From the NCBI GenBank assembly GCA_963697705.1, contig CAVOPA010000017.1, forward strand, positions 1,674,001 to 1,738,000: a stretch of 64,000 bases of DNA, written 5' to 3'. Position 1 is the stretch's first letter. Each line of letters opens with the position of its first letter. The DNA is from CAVUCH01 sp963697705. Lineage in GTDB: Bacteria > Acidobacteriota > Vicinamibacteria > Vicinamibacterales > JAENWD01. Under the pieces are notes generated by a model. The model was not told where the DNA came from. It saw only the letters and a list, made by a program, of their open reading frames with translations, and searched no databases. The translations under genes and the position numbers were made by a program. Below are positions 49,831-58,896 of this stretch, one piece after another.

Positions 49831-50569
49831 TCAGACCCCACGACTGTGACCGCTGGGGCCAGCATGAGAGTGACGGTCGTGCCCACTTGAACTGAACGCG
49901 AGATGGCGAATATCACGGTTCTCGAGAACTAGATTTCGGTCTTCTCCAGTGCCTCCCGTGGCGACATCCACCATCGTTCGGGCCAGGTCGTCGCGCACGA
50001 ATCACCTGGTTGGGGAACAACACCCGAGATGCGGGATAGATCGCGCGCAGCAGGCGATAGCCAAGATTGGGTTCTCTGCGCGGCTGCACAGGGTAGATGT
50101 ACGCGGGGCGGAGGATGTACAAGCGGGGAAATCCTGCCGCGGACAATGCGTTCTCGGCCTCGCCCTTGTAGCGTGCGAAGGCGATCCGGCTGCGCCCGGT
50201 CGGATCCGCGCCACCCCCGCTCAAGAAAGCGAATGTCGCATTGGGACTGCTGGCGCGGAGCACTCGTGCGAACTCGACGGCGTAATCCACGGTGATCCTG
50301 CGGAGTTCCGCGTCCGGGACCGCGCCGGTATAGGCGCCCAGACAAAAGAGCGCCGCGTCCTGGTCCGAGAGCGCGCCGGCGAGTGCGGAACAGTCCGCGA
50401 AGTCTTGATGGAGCACCTCTTTCAGTTTTGGGTGCGCGAGGCCCGTGGGCTTACGGCCGACCGCGGTCGCAGCTCCCACGGCGGGGTGATCGAGCGCGTA
50501 GCGAAGCGCCTCGCCACCGACCATTCCGGTCGCACCGACGATGACCAGACGCTTCTGGGGCACGGTCAT
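49831..50569 (-). CDS. NAD(P)H-binding atypical-SDR protein (one frameshift)
   Basis: About 245 residues; one +1 change near 49995 is corrected to give 246 codons. The Rossmann motif RLVIVGATGMVGGEALRYAL is at the N terminus and RLYILRPAYIYP in the middle fits the NmrA/SDR_a5 group. After the joint the frame reads ADDLARTMVDVATGGTGE and ends LVLENRDIR, a usual tail for this family. The start overlaps the stop of the upstream SnoaL gene (ATGA). Probably an NADPH-dependent reductase or redox sensor. Confidence 0.82.
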
Positions 50570-51018
50570 GCCAACGCCCGCTCGTCCACCCAGTCCACGT
50601 ATAACAGGCGCTCCGAGAACAGCCATGCGCCATCCGTCTTCACGAACGTGTCGAGGTAGCGCAGCGAGGCGACCATCAGGCGTCGTGTGCTGCCGTCGAC
50701 CGTGACGTGGTGCGCGAGACAGTACGCCTCGCCGGTGGCCCGGTCGCCAGACAGCGATGTGATGGTGCTCTGTCCCACGAAGTGCGTGGTGGCGTCGTAC
50801 TTGTTCAGATCTCGAAAGACCGGAGCGAGCGCCTCGCGCGAATGCAGTTCCATCGATGGCGTCGGGTCCTTGGCGTTCATGTAGACCACGAAATGGGTAT
50901 CTGGCGTGAAGAGAGCCATCTGGCCTCTTGCATCGCGGCGATCGGCGTAGTGTGCGTAAGCCTCGACGAGTTCCCGAATGGAAAGGCGGTCCGCGGCTTC
51001 GCTGGGGGAGAGGGTCAA
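50566..51018 (-). CDS. SnoaL-like protein in the regulator operon
   Basis: 150 residues, ATG start 2 nt after the regulator's stop. ADRLSIRELVEAYAHYADRR and the following strands (TPDTHFVVYM, ATTHFVGQSTITSLSGDRAT, DTFVKTDGAWLFSERLLYVD) give the NTF2/SnoaL_4-like fold. It lies between the sigma-54 activator and an SDR, so it may act on the same catabolic substrate. Confidence 0.86.
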   Translation of the reverse strand: MTLSPSEAADRLSIRELVEAYAHYADRRDARGQMALFTPDTHFVVYMNAKDPTPSMELHSREALAPVFRDLNKYDATTHFVGQSTITSLSGDRATGEAYCLAHHVTVDGSTRRLMVASLRYLDTFVKTDGAWLFSERLLYVDWVDERALA

Positions 51019-51020
51019 AA

Positions 51021-52637
51021 TTATCGCCGTTCCTTTTTCAGTTTTCGGTACAGCGTCGCGGCGCCAATGCCCAGTCGTTCGGCGGCCTTGGCGCGGTTGC
51101 CGCCTGAGGCACGCAGCGCAGCGGCAATGTAGTCGCGCTCGATCTCCGCGAGCGTCAGAACCTCGCCAGCGGTCGGACTGGCCGCAGGCGCCGAGCCGAC
51201 TTCCGGCGGCAGGTCATCGACGCCAATGAGATCCGACTGCGCGAGCGCGACGGCCCGCTCCAGCGCATTCTCCAACTCGCGCACGTTGCCGGGCCACGAG
51301 TATCGCAGCAGCAGATTCGCGGCGTCGGGTGTGAGCGCCGGCATTCTTTTCCCAAATCGCTTTGCCGCTCCCGTCAGCAACTGCCGGGCCAGCGGCAGAA
51401 TGTCCTCACGCCGCTCCCGAAGTGGTGGAACGGTGATTTCGACGACACGCAGACGATAGTAGAGATCCTGTCGAAACCGTGCGCCGTGTACATCCGAGAG
51501 CAGGTCGCGATTGGTCGCGGCCAGCACACGAACGTTGATCGTCCGCGCGCGGTTCTCGCCCACGCGCCGCACCTCGCGCTCCTGCAATACGCGCAACAGC
51601 TTCACCTGCATGGTTGGCGGCACGTCGCCGATTTCATCAAGCAGGAGCGTGCCGCCATTGGCGGCCTCGAATAGGCCGGCGCGATCCTGCGACGCGCCCG
51701 TGAATGCGCCGCGGGCATGTCCGAAGAGTTCGGACTCCAGCAGCGTCTCCGGTACGGCCGCGCAATTGATGGCGAGGAACGGGCCGGCTGTCCGCGCCGA
51801 CTCGTCGTGAATGAAGCGCGCGATGCGCTCTTTACCGGCACCGCTTTCACCGGTGACGAGCACAGTGGAGTCGACTTGCGCGACGCGTCGCGCGAGATCG
51901 AGTGTCCGCAGCATCGCAGGACTCGAGCCGACGAGGCCAGCCGGCACCCTGGGATCGATCTGTCGCAGCGCCCTGCGGGACTGAAGCTGCCGTTCCTTCT
52001 TCTTGAGCGTGTCGGTCAGCTGCACCAGCGCGGAATCCAGACAGGCGTCTTTGTCGTAAAACGGCAGATGCGTAGCAAGTTCCGGACCCCACTCATCTTT
52101 TGAACGGACGATCGCTCGGCAGACCGCGTCACCCTTGCCCCGACAGCGCTCCTCGATGGCAATGATCTCCTTGCCGTACACACACGACATGTAGCCGGTG
52201 GCGAAGCCCGTCAGTGTCCAGCACACCGGCTCGTCCGCTCGGCCGAGATGGAGCAGGTGCTGTTCGGCCTCGTACGAGTCGTGCCAGATGCCCTCGGCGC
52301 CTGGCGCGGCGCTGTTGAGGGACGCCCGGGTCACCTCCGCGCGCACGAGACCCTGGATCGTGTGAAGCCGCGCGCCAGCGATCCTCCATTCGTCTTCGCT
52401 GTCCCACGGGAAACCCTTGCGCAGCGTTTCGGCGACGCGCCACCCGTGCGCATATCCGAACCGGGTGAGTACGAGCCGCGCCGCTGTCATCCCAAGCGTC
52501 CCAATGAGCTCCTTTCTGAGCAGCCCAAGCGCGACCGCGTCGAGAAGGAGCACCCGTTCGCCTGCGAACGTGATGATGCCGCCTTCAGGAAGGAAATGAA
52601 GTAGCTCATGGATGTCGAGATCCGCCGCGCGCATCAA
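51021..52637 (-). CDS. XylR/DmpR-type sigma-54-dependent transcriptional activator
   Basis: 538 residues. An N-terminal XylR_N sensory domain (about 10-110) is followed by a V4R domain with C152, C165 and C173 (CVYGKEII, ERCRGKGDAVCR), the aromatic-ligand-sensing arrangement. The linker (KKKERQLQ) leads to an AAA+ domain with Walker A GESGAGKE at 263-270 and the sigma-54-contacting GAFTGA at 310-315, plus Walker B LLLDEIGD. The C-terminal Fis-type HTH ends at 538. It binds an upstream activating sequence and contacts RNA polymerase sigma-54. Divergent from the yceI operon with a matching promoter. Confidence 0.95.
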   Translation of the reverse strand: MMRAADLDIHELLHFLPEGGIITFAGERVLLLDAVALGLLRKELIGTLGMTAARLVLTRFGYAHGWRVAETLRKGFPWDSEDEWRIAGARLHTIQGLVRAEVTRASLNSAAPGAEGIWHDSYEAEQHLLHLGRADEPVCWTLTGFATGYMSCVYGKEIIAIEERCRGKGDAVCRAIVRSKDEWGPELATHLPFYDKDACLDSALVQLTDTLKKKERQLQSRRALRQIDPRVPAGLVGSSPAMLRTLDLARRVAQVDSTVLVTGESGAGKERIARFIHDESARTAGPFLAINCAAVPETLLESELFGHARGAFTGASQDRAGLFEAANGGTLLLDEIGDVPPTMQVKLLRVLQEREVRRVGENRARTINVRVLAATNRDLLSDVHGARFRQDLYYRLRVVEITVPPLRERREDILPLARQLLTGAAKRFGKRMPALTPDAANLLLRYSWPGNVRELENALERAVALAQSDLIGVDDLPPEVGSAPAASPTAGEVLTLAEIERDYIAAALRASGGNRAKAAERLGIGAATLYRKLKKERR

Positions 52638-52669
52638 GGCCTCCGGATCGACCGCTCAAAATGAGAGTC

Positions 52670-52692
52670 AAGACTATCATTTCGATAGTCTT
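52670..52692. promoter_or_regulatory. Upstream palindrome, likely activator-binding site
   Basis: AAGACTATC at 52670-52678 and GATAGTCTT at 52684-52692 form a perfect 9-bp inverted repeat with a 5-bp spacer. It lies between the divergent regulator and yceI, about 60-85 bp upstream of the -24 element, where enhancer sites of XylR/DmpR-type activators are found. It could fold as an RNA hairpin but has no transcript to terminate in either direction. Confidence 0.6.
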
Positions 52693-52752
52693 TTCCAGGT
52701 GGCCGTGTCGTTCATCGGCTCTAAGTCATTGAAAACACAGGTGCGTGTCTCG

Positions 52753-52767
52753 TGGTACTTCACTTGC
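52753..52767 (+). promoter_or_regulatory. Sigma-54 (-24/-12) promoter of the yceI operon
   Basis: TGGTAC at 52753-52758, five bases, then TTGC at 52764-52767 match the TGGCAC-N5-TTGC consensus in all but one position; the GG and GC are 10 bp apart as required. The start site would lie about 52780, some 35 bp before the yceI start. Its location beside a GAFTGA activator gene is independent support. Confidence 0.75.
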
Positions 52768-52813
52768 GCTCTAACGGGCCGGTCAGCGAAGTACGGAGAC
52801 ATTGGAGGACACC

Positions 52814-53362
52814 ATGAGAACCGACCGTTGGGAAATCGACAGCAGCCACTCGAGCGTGCACTTTTCGGTGCGCCACCTCGTCATCGCAAAGGTGCGTGGG
52901 ACGTTTGCCCGTTGGTCCGGTACCGTGCAGGTGCCAGACGGCGACTTCTCGAAGGCCACCGTCGCAGTGACCATCGACGCGTCGAGCATCGACACGGGCG
53001 TTGCCGACCGGGACGCGCATCTCGAGTCGGCTGACTTCTTTGATGCGGCGCAATATCCCGAGTTGCGCTTCGTCGGGAAACGCGTACAGCCGCGATCCGG
53101 CGCCGACATCGACGTCGTGGGTGATCTCACGATCAAGGGCATCACGCGCGAGGTTGTCCTCCGTGTCGAACAGCTCGGCCAGACGAAGGATCCGTGGGGC
53201 AATCTGCGCGCGGCGTTCAGCGCGAAGACATCCATCGATCGCAAGGACTTCGGGCTGACGTGGAACCAAGTGCTCGAAACCGGCGGCGTGATGGTCGGCG
53301 ATCGCGTGGAGATCGAGGCCGAGATCCAAGCGGTGAAGCAGGTCGAAGCGCAGGTCGCCTAG
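52814..53362 (+). CDS. YceI-family protein (lipid-binding lipocalin-like fold)
   Basis: 182 residues, ATG with GGAG 8 nt upstream. WEIDSSHSSVHFSVRHLVIA, GTFARWSGTVQVPDGDFSKA and GDLTIKGITREVVLRVE are family hallmarks. It binds polyisoprenoid-like or amphiphilic ligands. No signal peptide, unlike the periplasmic E. coli member. First gene of the sigma-54 operon. Confidence 0.93.
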   Translation: MRTDRWEIDSSHSSVHFSVRHLVIAKVRGTFARWSGTVQVPDGDFSKATVAVTIDASSIDTGVADRDAHLESADFFDAAQYPELRFVGKRVQPRSGADIDVVGDLTIKGITREVVLRVEQLGQTKDPWGNLRAAFSAKTSIDRKDFGLTWNQVLETGGVMVGDRVEIEAEIQAVKQVEAQVA

Positions 53363-53398
53363 GTCGCGAACGGCGAGAGAGGTCTTAGGAGATCAACG

Positions 53399-54945
53399 GT
53401 GATCAAGACGAACTATGACTTCATCGTGGTGGGAGCAGGCGCGGCCGGTTCGGTTCTGGCGGCTGAATTGTCCGCTTCAGGCGCGCAGGTACTCGTCATC
53501 GAATCGGGAGGCCCCGACGACGCACCGACGATCGCGAACCCGAGCATCTGGTTTTACAACGTCGGCGGGCCGCTCGACTACCACCTGCCCGTCAAGCCGT
53601 CGCCGCGATTGAACAATCGGACATTCAACATGGCCCTCGGACATGTCCTGGGCGGCGGCAGCAGCATCAACGCGATGGTATGGACGCGCGGCATGCAGCG
53701 GGACTACGACGGGTGGGCGGCGAATGGAGCCAAGGGTTGGGCCTTCGCCGACGTGCTTCCGGTCTTCAAGGCTCAAGAGGACTGGGAGGGCGGCGCCAAT
53801 GCCTGGCGCGGCGCCGGCGGCCCGATCCACATCCGCCGCCCAAGAGATCCTCATCCCACAGCGCCAGCCTTCATCGACGCAGCCCGCGAGATGGGCATGC
53901 CCATTCTGGATGACGTGAACGGACCGATGCGTCCCAGGCGCCGGCTACATCAACATGAACATCGCCGCGGATGGGACTCGCGTGAGCGCCGCTCGCGCCT
54001 TCCTGCGCCCAGCGTTGTCGAGGCCGAACCTGACGCTGCTGCTCAACACCAACGTGGTGAAACTGAACTTCAACGGCACTCGTTGCGTGGGCGTCAAGAT
54101 CAGCACAGATGGCGCGATGAAGGACATCAAGGCCGACAGGGAAGTGATCCTTGCCGCCGGCGCCATCGGCAGTCCGAAGCTTCTGATGCTCTCGGGCGTC
54201 GGGGAAGCGAAGGCACTTCGCAGTCTTGGCATCGACGTCGTCGAGAACCTGCCCGGCGTTGGCGAGAATCTGCAGGACCATGTGCTCGTGTCCGGCGTCG
54301 TGTTCAAGTACAAAGGCAAGATGCCGGATCGGCCGGCCGACAGCAATGCCGTCGAGGCAGAGGCGTACTTGTCGAGCGGTCCATCGGGCGATACCGACAT
54401 CAGTCTCGTGCTTCGAACAACTGCCCATCGTCACACCCGAAGCCGCGGCGCGCTTTGGAACACCTCCAGCCGACGCGTTCACGATCGCGCCGGCTCTGGT
54501 GCAGCCACCGAGCAGAGGCTCCGTCCGCCTGGCCAGCAACAACTTTCAGGATGCCGCGGTGATCGAGGGCAACTATCTCGGCACGGATCGGGATTTTGCG
54601 GCCATCGTGCGCGCCATCGAAGCCGCGCGTGAAATCGGGAATCAGCATGCCTTCGACAGTGTGCGCGAGGCCGAACTCGTTCCCGGGCCCAAGGCGACGG
54701 CCGAGGAGATCCGGGAACTTGCCCGACTGGCTTCGGCGAGCTTTGGACATCGCAGTGGGCACTTGCAAGATGGGCGTGGACAAGCTCGCCGTTGTCGACC
54801 CAGCGCTTCGCGTGCACGGCGCTTCAGGGATTACGCGTCGCCGACGCGTCCGTGATGCCTCGGATCATTACGGGGCCGGACAAACGCGCCGACTCACATG
54901 ATTGCGGGCCGAGCCGCCAGGCTGATTCTCGGCTTGGACGCATGA
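53399..54945 (+). CDS. GMC-family FAD oxidoreductase (choline dehydrogenase-like; five frameshifts)
   Basis: Starts at a GTG with AGGAG 7 nt upstream. Five +1 changes, near 53935, 54412, 54752, 54826 and 54878, interrupt it; corrected it is 514 codons, close to the normal family length. The FAD motif IVVGAGAAGSVLAAELSA, the GMC signature GHVLGGGSSINAMVWTRG, the catalytic-region pattern GTCKMGVDKLAVVDPALRV, and the C-terminal ITGPTNAPTHMIAGRAARL are all recognisable. It oxidises an alcohol or aldehyde substrate. The density of changes makes real inactivation possible here. Same operon as yceI (36-nt gap). Confidence 0.8.
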
Positions 54946-54958
54946 TCGGACGATAGAG

Positions 54959-55378
54959 ATGACAATTTCACCTGCTCAAATCGTTCAAACGCTCCTCGCC
55001 AACCCAGTCGATCTGGCGAACGTGAGGAGCGTGACGGCTCCCGACGTCACGTACGTCTCGCTCAGCGAGGACAATCCCGAGCTCAAGCGCTACCTGCCTT
55101 GGGCAGGCACGAACAGGGGTCCCGAGTCGATCGTGCGCACCTTTGAAGGCGTCGGGCGGGTCTGGGAGACCAAGGCCTTCCAGATCAGCGACGTCATCGA
55201 ACAGGGCAACACAGTCGCGATGTTCGGTTCGTTCACCTATCGTGGACGTGAATCGGGCAAGGAGATCACCTCGCCCTTCTCGATCTTGGCGAAGGTCACG
55301 GATGGCAAAATCCACTACGTCCAGTTTCTCGAGGACACGTTCGGTACCTCAGGGACTCTTGGTCGTCCCCACGCGTGA
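54959..55378 (+). CDS. SnoaL-like protein
   Basis: 139 residues, starting 13 nt after the GMC gene. NTF2-like strands (DVTYVSLSEDNPELKRYLPW, AFQISDVIEQGNTVAMFGSF, FSILAKVTDGKIHYVQFLED) define the fold. Third of four such proteins in this cluster. Confidence 0.86.
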   Translation: MTISPAQIVQTLLANPVDLANVRSVTAPDVTYVSLSEDNPELKRYLPWAGTNRGPESIVRTFEGVGRVWETKAFQISDVIEQGNTVAMFGSFTYRGRESGKEITSPFSILAKVTDGKIHYVQFLEDTFGTSGTLGRPHA

Positions 55379-55418
55379 TCCAAGAGTGCCGCTCCCAATG
55401 CGCAGAGGAGACAGAGCC

Positions 55419-55781
55419 ATGTCCTACAGCATATCGACCCTGCTGACCCGTAATCTTGATGACGTCTTCGGTGAAAACGATCCCGCGCGTCGGCGCGCGG
55501 CCATCGACCAGATCTTCACCGAAGATTGCGTGTTCCACGAGCCCAGGGGCGTTTACCATGGCCGCGATGAGATCGATCGTGTCGCTGGCGCGATCAAGGC
55601 GATGCACCCCGACTTTCGATATCAGCCGATTGCCCCGCCCGAGGAATTGGGCAATGGCGGGCGGGTGCGGTGGGTCTCGGGCCGTCCTGGTGAGGCGCCA
55701 GCTTACGCCGGGACTGACTTCATCATTGCCCGGGGCGGCCGGATTGCCGCGGTATATCTCTTTTTCGACCAGTTACCCTGA
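55419..55781 (+). CDS. SnoaL-like protein
   Basis: 120 residues, ATG with GAGGAG about 11 nt upstream. AIDQIFTEDCVFHEPRGVYH, IKAMHPDFRYQPIAPPEELG and IARGGRIAAVYLFFDQLP are characteristic of nuclear-transport-factor-2-like enzymes. Last gene of the + strand catabolic operon. Confidence 0.86.
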   Translation: MSYSISTLLTRNLDDVFGENDPARRRAAIDQIFTEDCVFHEPRGVYHGRDEIDRVAGAIKAMHPDFRYQPIAPPEELGNGGRVRWVSGRPGEAPAYAGTDFIIARGGRIAAVYLFFDQLP

Positions 55782-55884
55782 GCTTCCAAAGAGATCCACT
55801 TCTCACCTTCACCGACCGAGCAGGGGCTCGAAGTATTCCACGAGCTCAGACTGAAGACTCGATTGTTATGCCGAAACGTCCGGT

Positions 55885-56218
55885 TCACGACGCCTCACGG
55901 ATGAGCCAGTTGCGGACATCGTCCAGTGCGGCGAACCCGCCCGCCGGCGCCTGCGAGTCGCCGAGGACATTGACGATAATGTCGATGCCGCCGAGGTCGT
56001 TGAGAGCGCCTGGCGCGACATGGGCACAGCCCGCGGCCGTCGTGATGTCCGCTGCTATGTAGTGCACGCTGGCAAGGGAGTCGCGCGGAATCGAGCGGGC
56101 CGTGGTCACTACTCTCGCGCCGTTCTCAGACAACACCTCGACGACCGCGGCGCCGACTCCCTTCGTCCCCGGCCGTCACGAGTGCGCGACGACCGGAGAG
56201 TTCGAGATCGAAGGTCAT
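55885..56218 (-). pseudogene. Truncated short-chain dehydrogenase/reductase
   Basis: From the ATG at 56218, overlapping the preceding gene's stop, the frame reads MTFDLELSGRRALVTAG; a +1 change near 56172 is followed by GVGAAVVEVLSENGARVVTT and IDIIVNVLGDSQAPAGGFAA. The NAD(P)-binding half of an SDR is present but it stops after about 110 residues, before the catalytic Tyr-x-x-x-Lys. The loss of the C-terminal half is not explained by a single-base error, so it is a truncated gene. Confidence 0.7.
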
Positions 56219-56550
56219 CCCGTGATCTCCAGCCTGGCAATTTTGTCGCCCTCGAGCGTGAAGCGATACCGCAGTTCTATGGGACTGCCGGGGAATTCGC
56301 CGGTGACCCGTGCGATGACAGAGACGTCTGCGCCCGAGAGGTCTACCGCGAGTGGCTCGCTTGTATAGTGATATTTCGCCGTGGCCTCGGTCTTCCAGCG
56401 CGCGATGGCTTGTCGGCCTTGATGCTCACGACGCTCGTCGATGACGACGGCGTTCTCGAGGAAACACGAAGCGACGCCACCCGCGTCTGCCGCGAAATAC
56501 GCCGCGATCGGGATTGGTAGGTCGATGGGTGTGTCAGCGTTTGTTGGCAT
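56215..56550 (-). CDS. SnoaL-like protein upstream of truncated SDR
   Basis: About 111 residues from the ATG at 56550 (MPTNADTPIDLPIPIAAYFA). Strands VASCFLENAVVIDERREHQG, YHYTSEPLAVDLSGADVSVI and IELRYRFTLEGDKIARLEIT fit the SnoaL fold. It overlaps the SDR start by four bases. Confidence 0.8.
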   Translation of the reverse strand: MPTNADTPIDLPIPIAAYFAADAGGVASCFLENAVVIDERREHQGRQAIARWKTEATAKYHYTSEPLAVDLSGADVSVIARVTGEFPGSPIELRYRFTLEGDKIARLEITG

Positions 56551-56786
56551 CGGAGTACTACATACCGGGACGGATGGCACGGAGGAAGCCCGGGCGAGGT
56601 AGCAGAAGACGATCAGACCCAGGCTCGCCCGATTCGTCTCGGCAGCAAGGCATCAAGGGGCATCGTCGAAAGGCAACGGAATCGCTGGCTGTTTCGATGT
56701 CGCGTTGTTCGCCGTCCGGCTCCCCGACGCGAGACGACAGACAGCCCTTGCGGGCCATCTCCGCAAACCTTTGATAATTGGGTTGT

Positions 56787-56813
56787 TGGTCGGGGCGACT
56801 GGATTCGAACCAG
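56787..56813 (-). repeat. Left att-like copy of tRNA-Pro 3' end
   Basis: 27 bp identical to 62706-62732, the 3' end (T-arm, acceptor and CCA) of the tRNA-Pro gene, in the same orientation. Weaker similarity continues about 20 bp to the anticodon region. This is the direct repeat expected at the distal end of an element integrated into the tRNA 3' end. Confidence 0.85.
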
Positions 56814-56988
56814 CCCCCCCGGCGCCCAAGATTTGCTAGGGTTCGAGGCGCAGGTCGTTGCGCGTCGTGGCGGGGCAGCGCCGTCGCCGTGTTACCCCGG
56901 CGCGCCGGGCGTGCACAGTTCGAACGAAGTGCCTGTCTGGGCGAGCCGTGCTGCTGGAACTCGGCCGAGCGGCGGGCTTCGAGCTCGG

Positions 56989-57258
56989 TTAGCTCCCGGG
57001 TGGTTTGACTGCGTCCTTGCGTCGATCCTTCCGCCGGTCCTCAGCGTGGTCGGTTCCGGGCCTGTCGACCTTCTCTCTGTCGTCGGCCTTGTCTTTCGCC
57101 TCGTCCTTCGCTTCGTCCTTCTTCTCCTCGGCTTCCTTCTTCTTCTCGTCCTTGCTCTTGTTCTTGTCCTTGTCCTTCTCGTCGGCAAGGACGATCAGCG
57201 GCGCGCTCAACATGGCCAGCTCGGCCACAAACGCTCGTCGACTGATGGTGTTCGGCAC
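56989..57258 (-). CDS. Small exported charged protein with Tat-like signal
   Basis: 89 residues from a GTG at 57258 with GGGGGA 5 nt upstream; a longer frame upstream is shadow sequence. N-terminal SRRAFVAELAMLSAPLIVLA resembles a twin-arginine signal peptide (S-R-R-A-F). The mature part is almost wholly Lys/Glu/Asp (KDKNKSKDEKKKEAEEKKDE and similar), likely disordered. Function unknown. Confidence 0.55.
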   Translation of the reverse strand: MPNTISRRAFVAELAMLSAPLIVLADEKDKDKNKSKDEKKKEAEEKKDEAKDEAKDKADDREKVDRPGTDHAEDRRKDRRKDAVKPPGS

Positions 57259-57385
57259 AACGTCCCCCTTCCCGTCAGCGCGTGAACCATGCCACCCGAG
57301 CCCGAAATATAGCGCATACTGCTCGTGAGCGCACGCTATCTCTTCCGACTCGCTCGCACATTTCCCACCCATGGAATCATTACGC

Positions 57386-57489
57386 TTACACGGTCGCCGT
57401 CGAGCACGATGAGCGTCTGGCCGGGAGAAGATCAATGTGTGGCAGCAGGATGAGGTAGTGCACGGCCCGCTGTCCGCCACGACGGTCAT
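57386..57489 (-). pseudogene. DUF3368-like toxin remnant
   Basis: Starts at an ATG that overlaps the antitoxin stop (ATGA). MTVVADSGP, then after a frame change VHYLILLPHIDLLPA, matches the N terminus of DUF3368 PIN-domain-like toxins. It ends after about 34 residues. Only the first strand and helix of the PIN fold remain, so the toxin is inactive. Confidence 0.6.
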
Positions 57490-57761
57490 CGGCTGGGCAG
57501 AATTCCGAGCTCACGTTGGGCTTGCAGATCGTCCTCGAGGTCTGCGAGCGTGTAGTGCAGCGGCACGTGGTGCTCCTTGAGCAACGCGTGCACCTCAAAG
57601 CGCGACTCGAGCCCCAACATTCGTCGCACCTGAGAGTCCGTCAACGCGTCCGTGCGGTAGGCCTCTACGGCGATCGCTTCGAGTGACCGACGAGGCACGT
57701 CGTGCCGCTGCTCCTCGAGGGCAGCGGAGATGTCATCGGGCAATTGAATGGTGACCCGCAT
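57486..57761 (-). CDS. UPF0175-family antitoxin-like protein
   Basis: 91 residues from the ATG at 57761. IQLPDDISAALEEQRHDVPR, AVEAYRTDALTDSQVRRMLG and SRFEVHALLKEHHVPLHYTL are typical of UPF0175, which partners DUF3368 toxins. The ATG abuts the terminal inverted repeat of the IS element, whose end supplies GGGGAA 7 nt upstream of the start codon. Its native upstream region has been displaced. Confidence 0.82.
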   Translation of the reverse strand: MRVTIQLPDDISAALEEQRHDVPRRSLEAIAVEAYRTDALTDSQVRRMLGLESRFEVHALLKEHHVPLHYTLADLEDDLQAQRELGILPSR

Positions 57762-57775
57762 CGTAAGCTTCCCCG

Positions 57776-58644
57776 TCAAGCAGACAGTGCATTCGGAGAC
57801 TGCGCCGCGGATGATGGCCTCGGCAGAAACGTGAGCGGCGGCTTCCGGCCAAGGCTGTCGTGAGGCCGCTCGTGGTTGTAGGTGCGGAGCCAGGCATCGG
57901 TGAGCGCCTGGAGGTCCGCGGTCGAGTCGAAGAGGTGCGCGTTGAGCACCTCGGTCCGGTAGCTGCGATTGAAGCGCTCGATGAACGCATTCTGATCCGG
58001 CTTGCCCGGCTGGATGTAGTGGATCGCCACGCGGTGTGCCGCGGCCCAGTCGACAAACGGCTGCGCCAGAAACTCCGGCCCGTTGTCGACGCGCACGGCC
58101 GCGGGGCTGCCATGAACGGTCACCAGGTCCGCGAGGACACGCACAACCCGACGGCTGGGCAGCGAGATGCCGACCGCGATGTCCAGGCCTTCACGATTCC
58201 CTTCATCGATGATCGTCAGCGCGCGGATGCGCCGCCCGTCGTAGAGCGTGTCGGTCACAAAGTCCAGCGCCCAGGTCTGGTTCAGCACCGCCGGCGCCTC
58301 CAGCGGCTGCCGGAGTCGGCGCGGCACGCGCCGGACGGTACGCCGCGGAATGTTCAAGCGCAGCGCGCAGTACACGCGATGCACGCGCTTGTGGTTCCAC
58401 CGGTGTCCTTCCAAGCGCAGGCGGCCGTAGCACTTCCAGAAGCCCCAGCGGCCATGCCGGGCCACGACATCGGTCAGCACAGCGATCACGGCGGCATCAC
58501 GCCGACTCGCCACGGCTGGAGGCCGGTAGTACGCCGCTCGCGACAGCCTCACCACGCGACAGGCCCGCTGCACCGAGAGCTGATGGTCCGCCACCAGGGC
58601 CTCGATGATCTGTCGCTTCGCGAACGGCGTTACAGCTTTCGGTT
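57776..58644 (-). CDS. IS3-family transposase, catalytic part (OrfB)
   Basis: Catalytic DDE transposase, expressed as a fusion with OrfA by -1 frameshifting. DDE residues appear in WALDFVTDTLYDGR, VRVDNGPEFLAQPF and NAFIERFNRSYRTEVLNAHL. The N-terminal HTH_21-like region (AYYRPPAVASRRDAAVIAVL, HGRWGFWKCYGRLRLEGHRW) precedes the rve core. All catalytic residues are present, so the element could be active. Confidence 0.92.
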
Positions 58645-58896
58645 GAGGACATCCTTGATGGCCGCGTTCTCGAGCGCCAGGTCCGCATACATCCGCTTCA
58701 GCTTCGCGTTCTCCGCTTCGAGCTCGCGGAGCCGCTTCACGTCCGACACGGACGCCCCGCCGTACTTGCTGCGCCACTTGAAGAACGTCGCCTTGCTGAT
58801 GCCGTGCTTCCGCAGCAGGTCTGGCACCGCGATGCCGCCCTCCGCGTCCTTCAGGATGCTGACGATCTGACTTTCACTGAACTTCGACTTCCGCAT
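58630..58896 (-). CDS. IS3-family transposase, DNA-binding part (OrfA)
   Basis: 88 residues, MRKSKFSESQIVSILKDAEG, then an HTH (VPDLLRKHGISKATFFKWRS) and a leucine-zipper-like helix (VKRLRELEAENAKLKRMYAD). It ends at 58630; the likely -1 slip site is in CGAAAG at 58636-58641, leading into OrfB. Its -1 direction contrasts with the +1 changes elsewhere in the window, so this one is biological. Confidence 0.92.
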   Translation of the reverse strand: MRKSKFSESQIVSILKDAEGGIAVPDLLRKHGISKATFFKWRSKYGGASVSDVKRLRELEAENAKLKRMYADLALENAAIKDVLNRKL

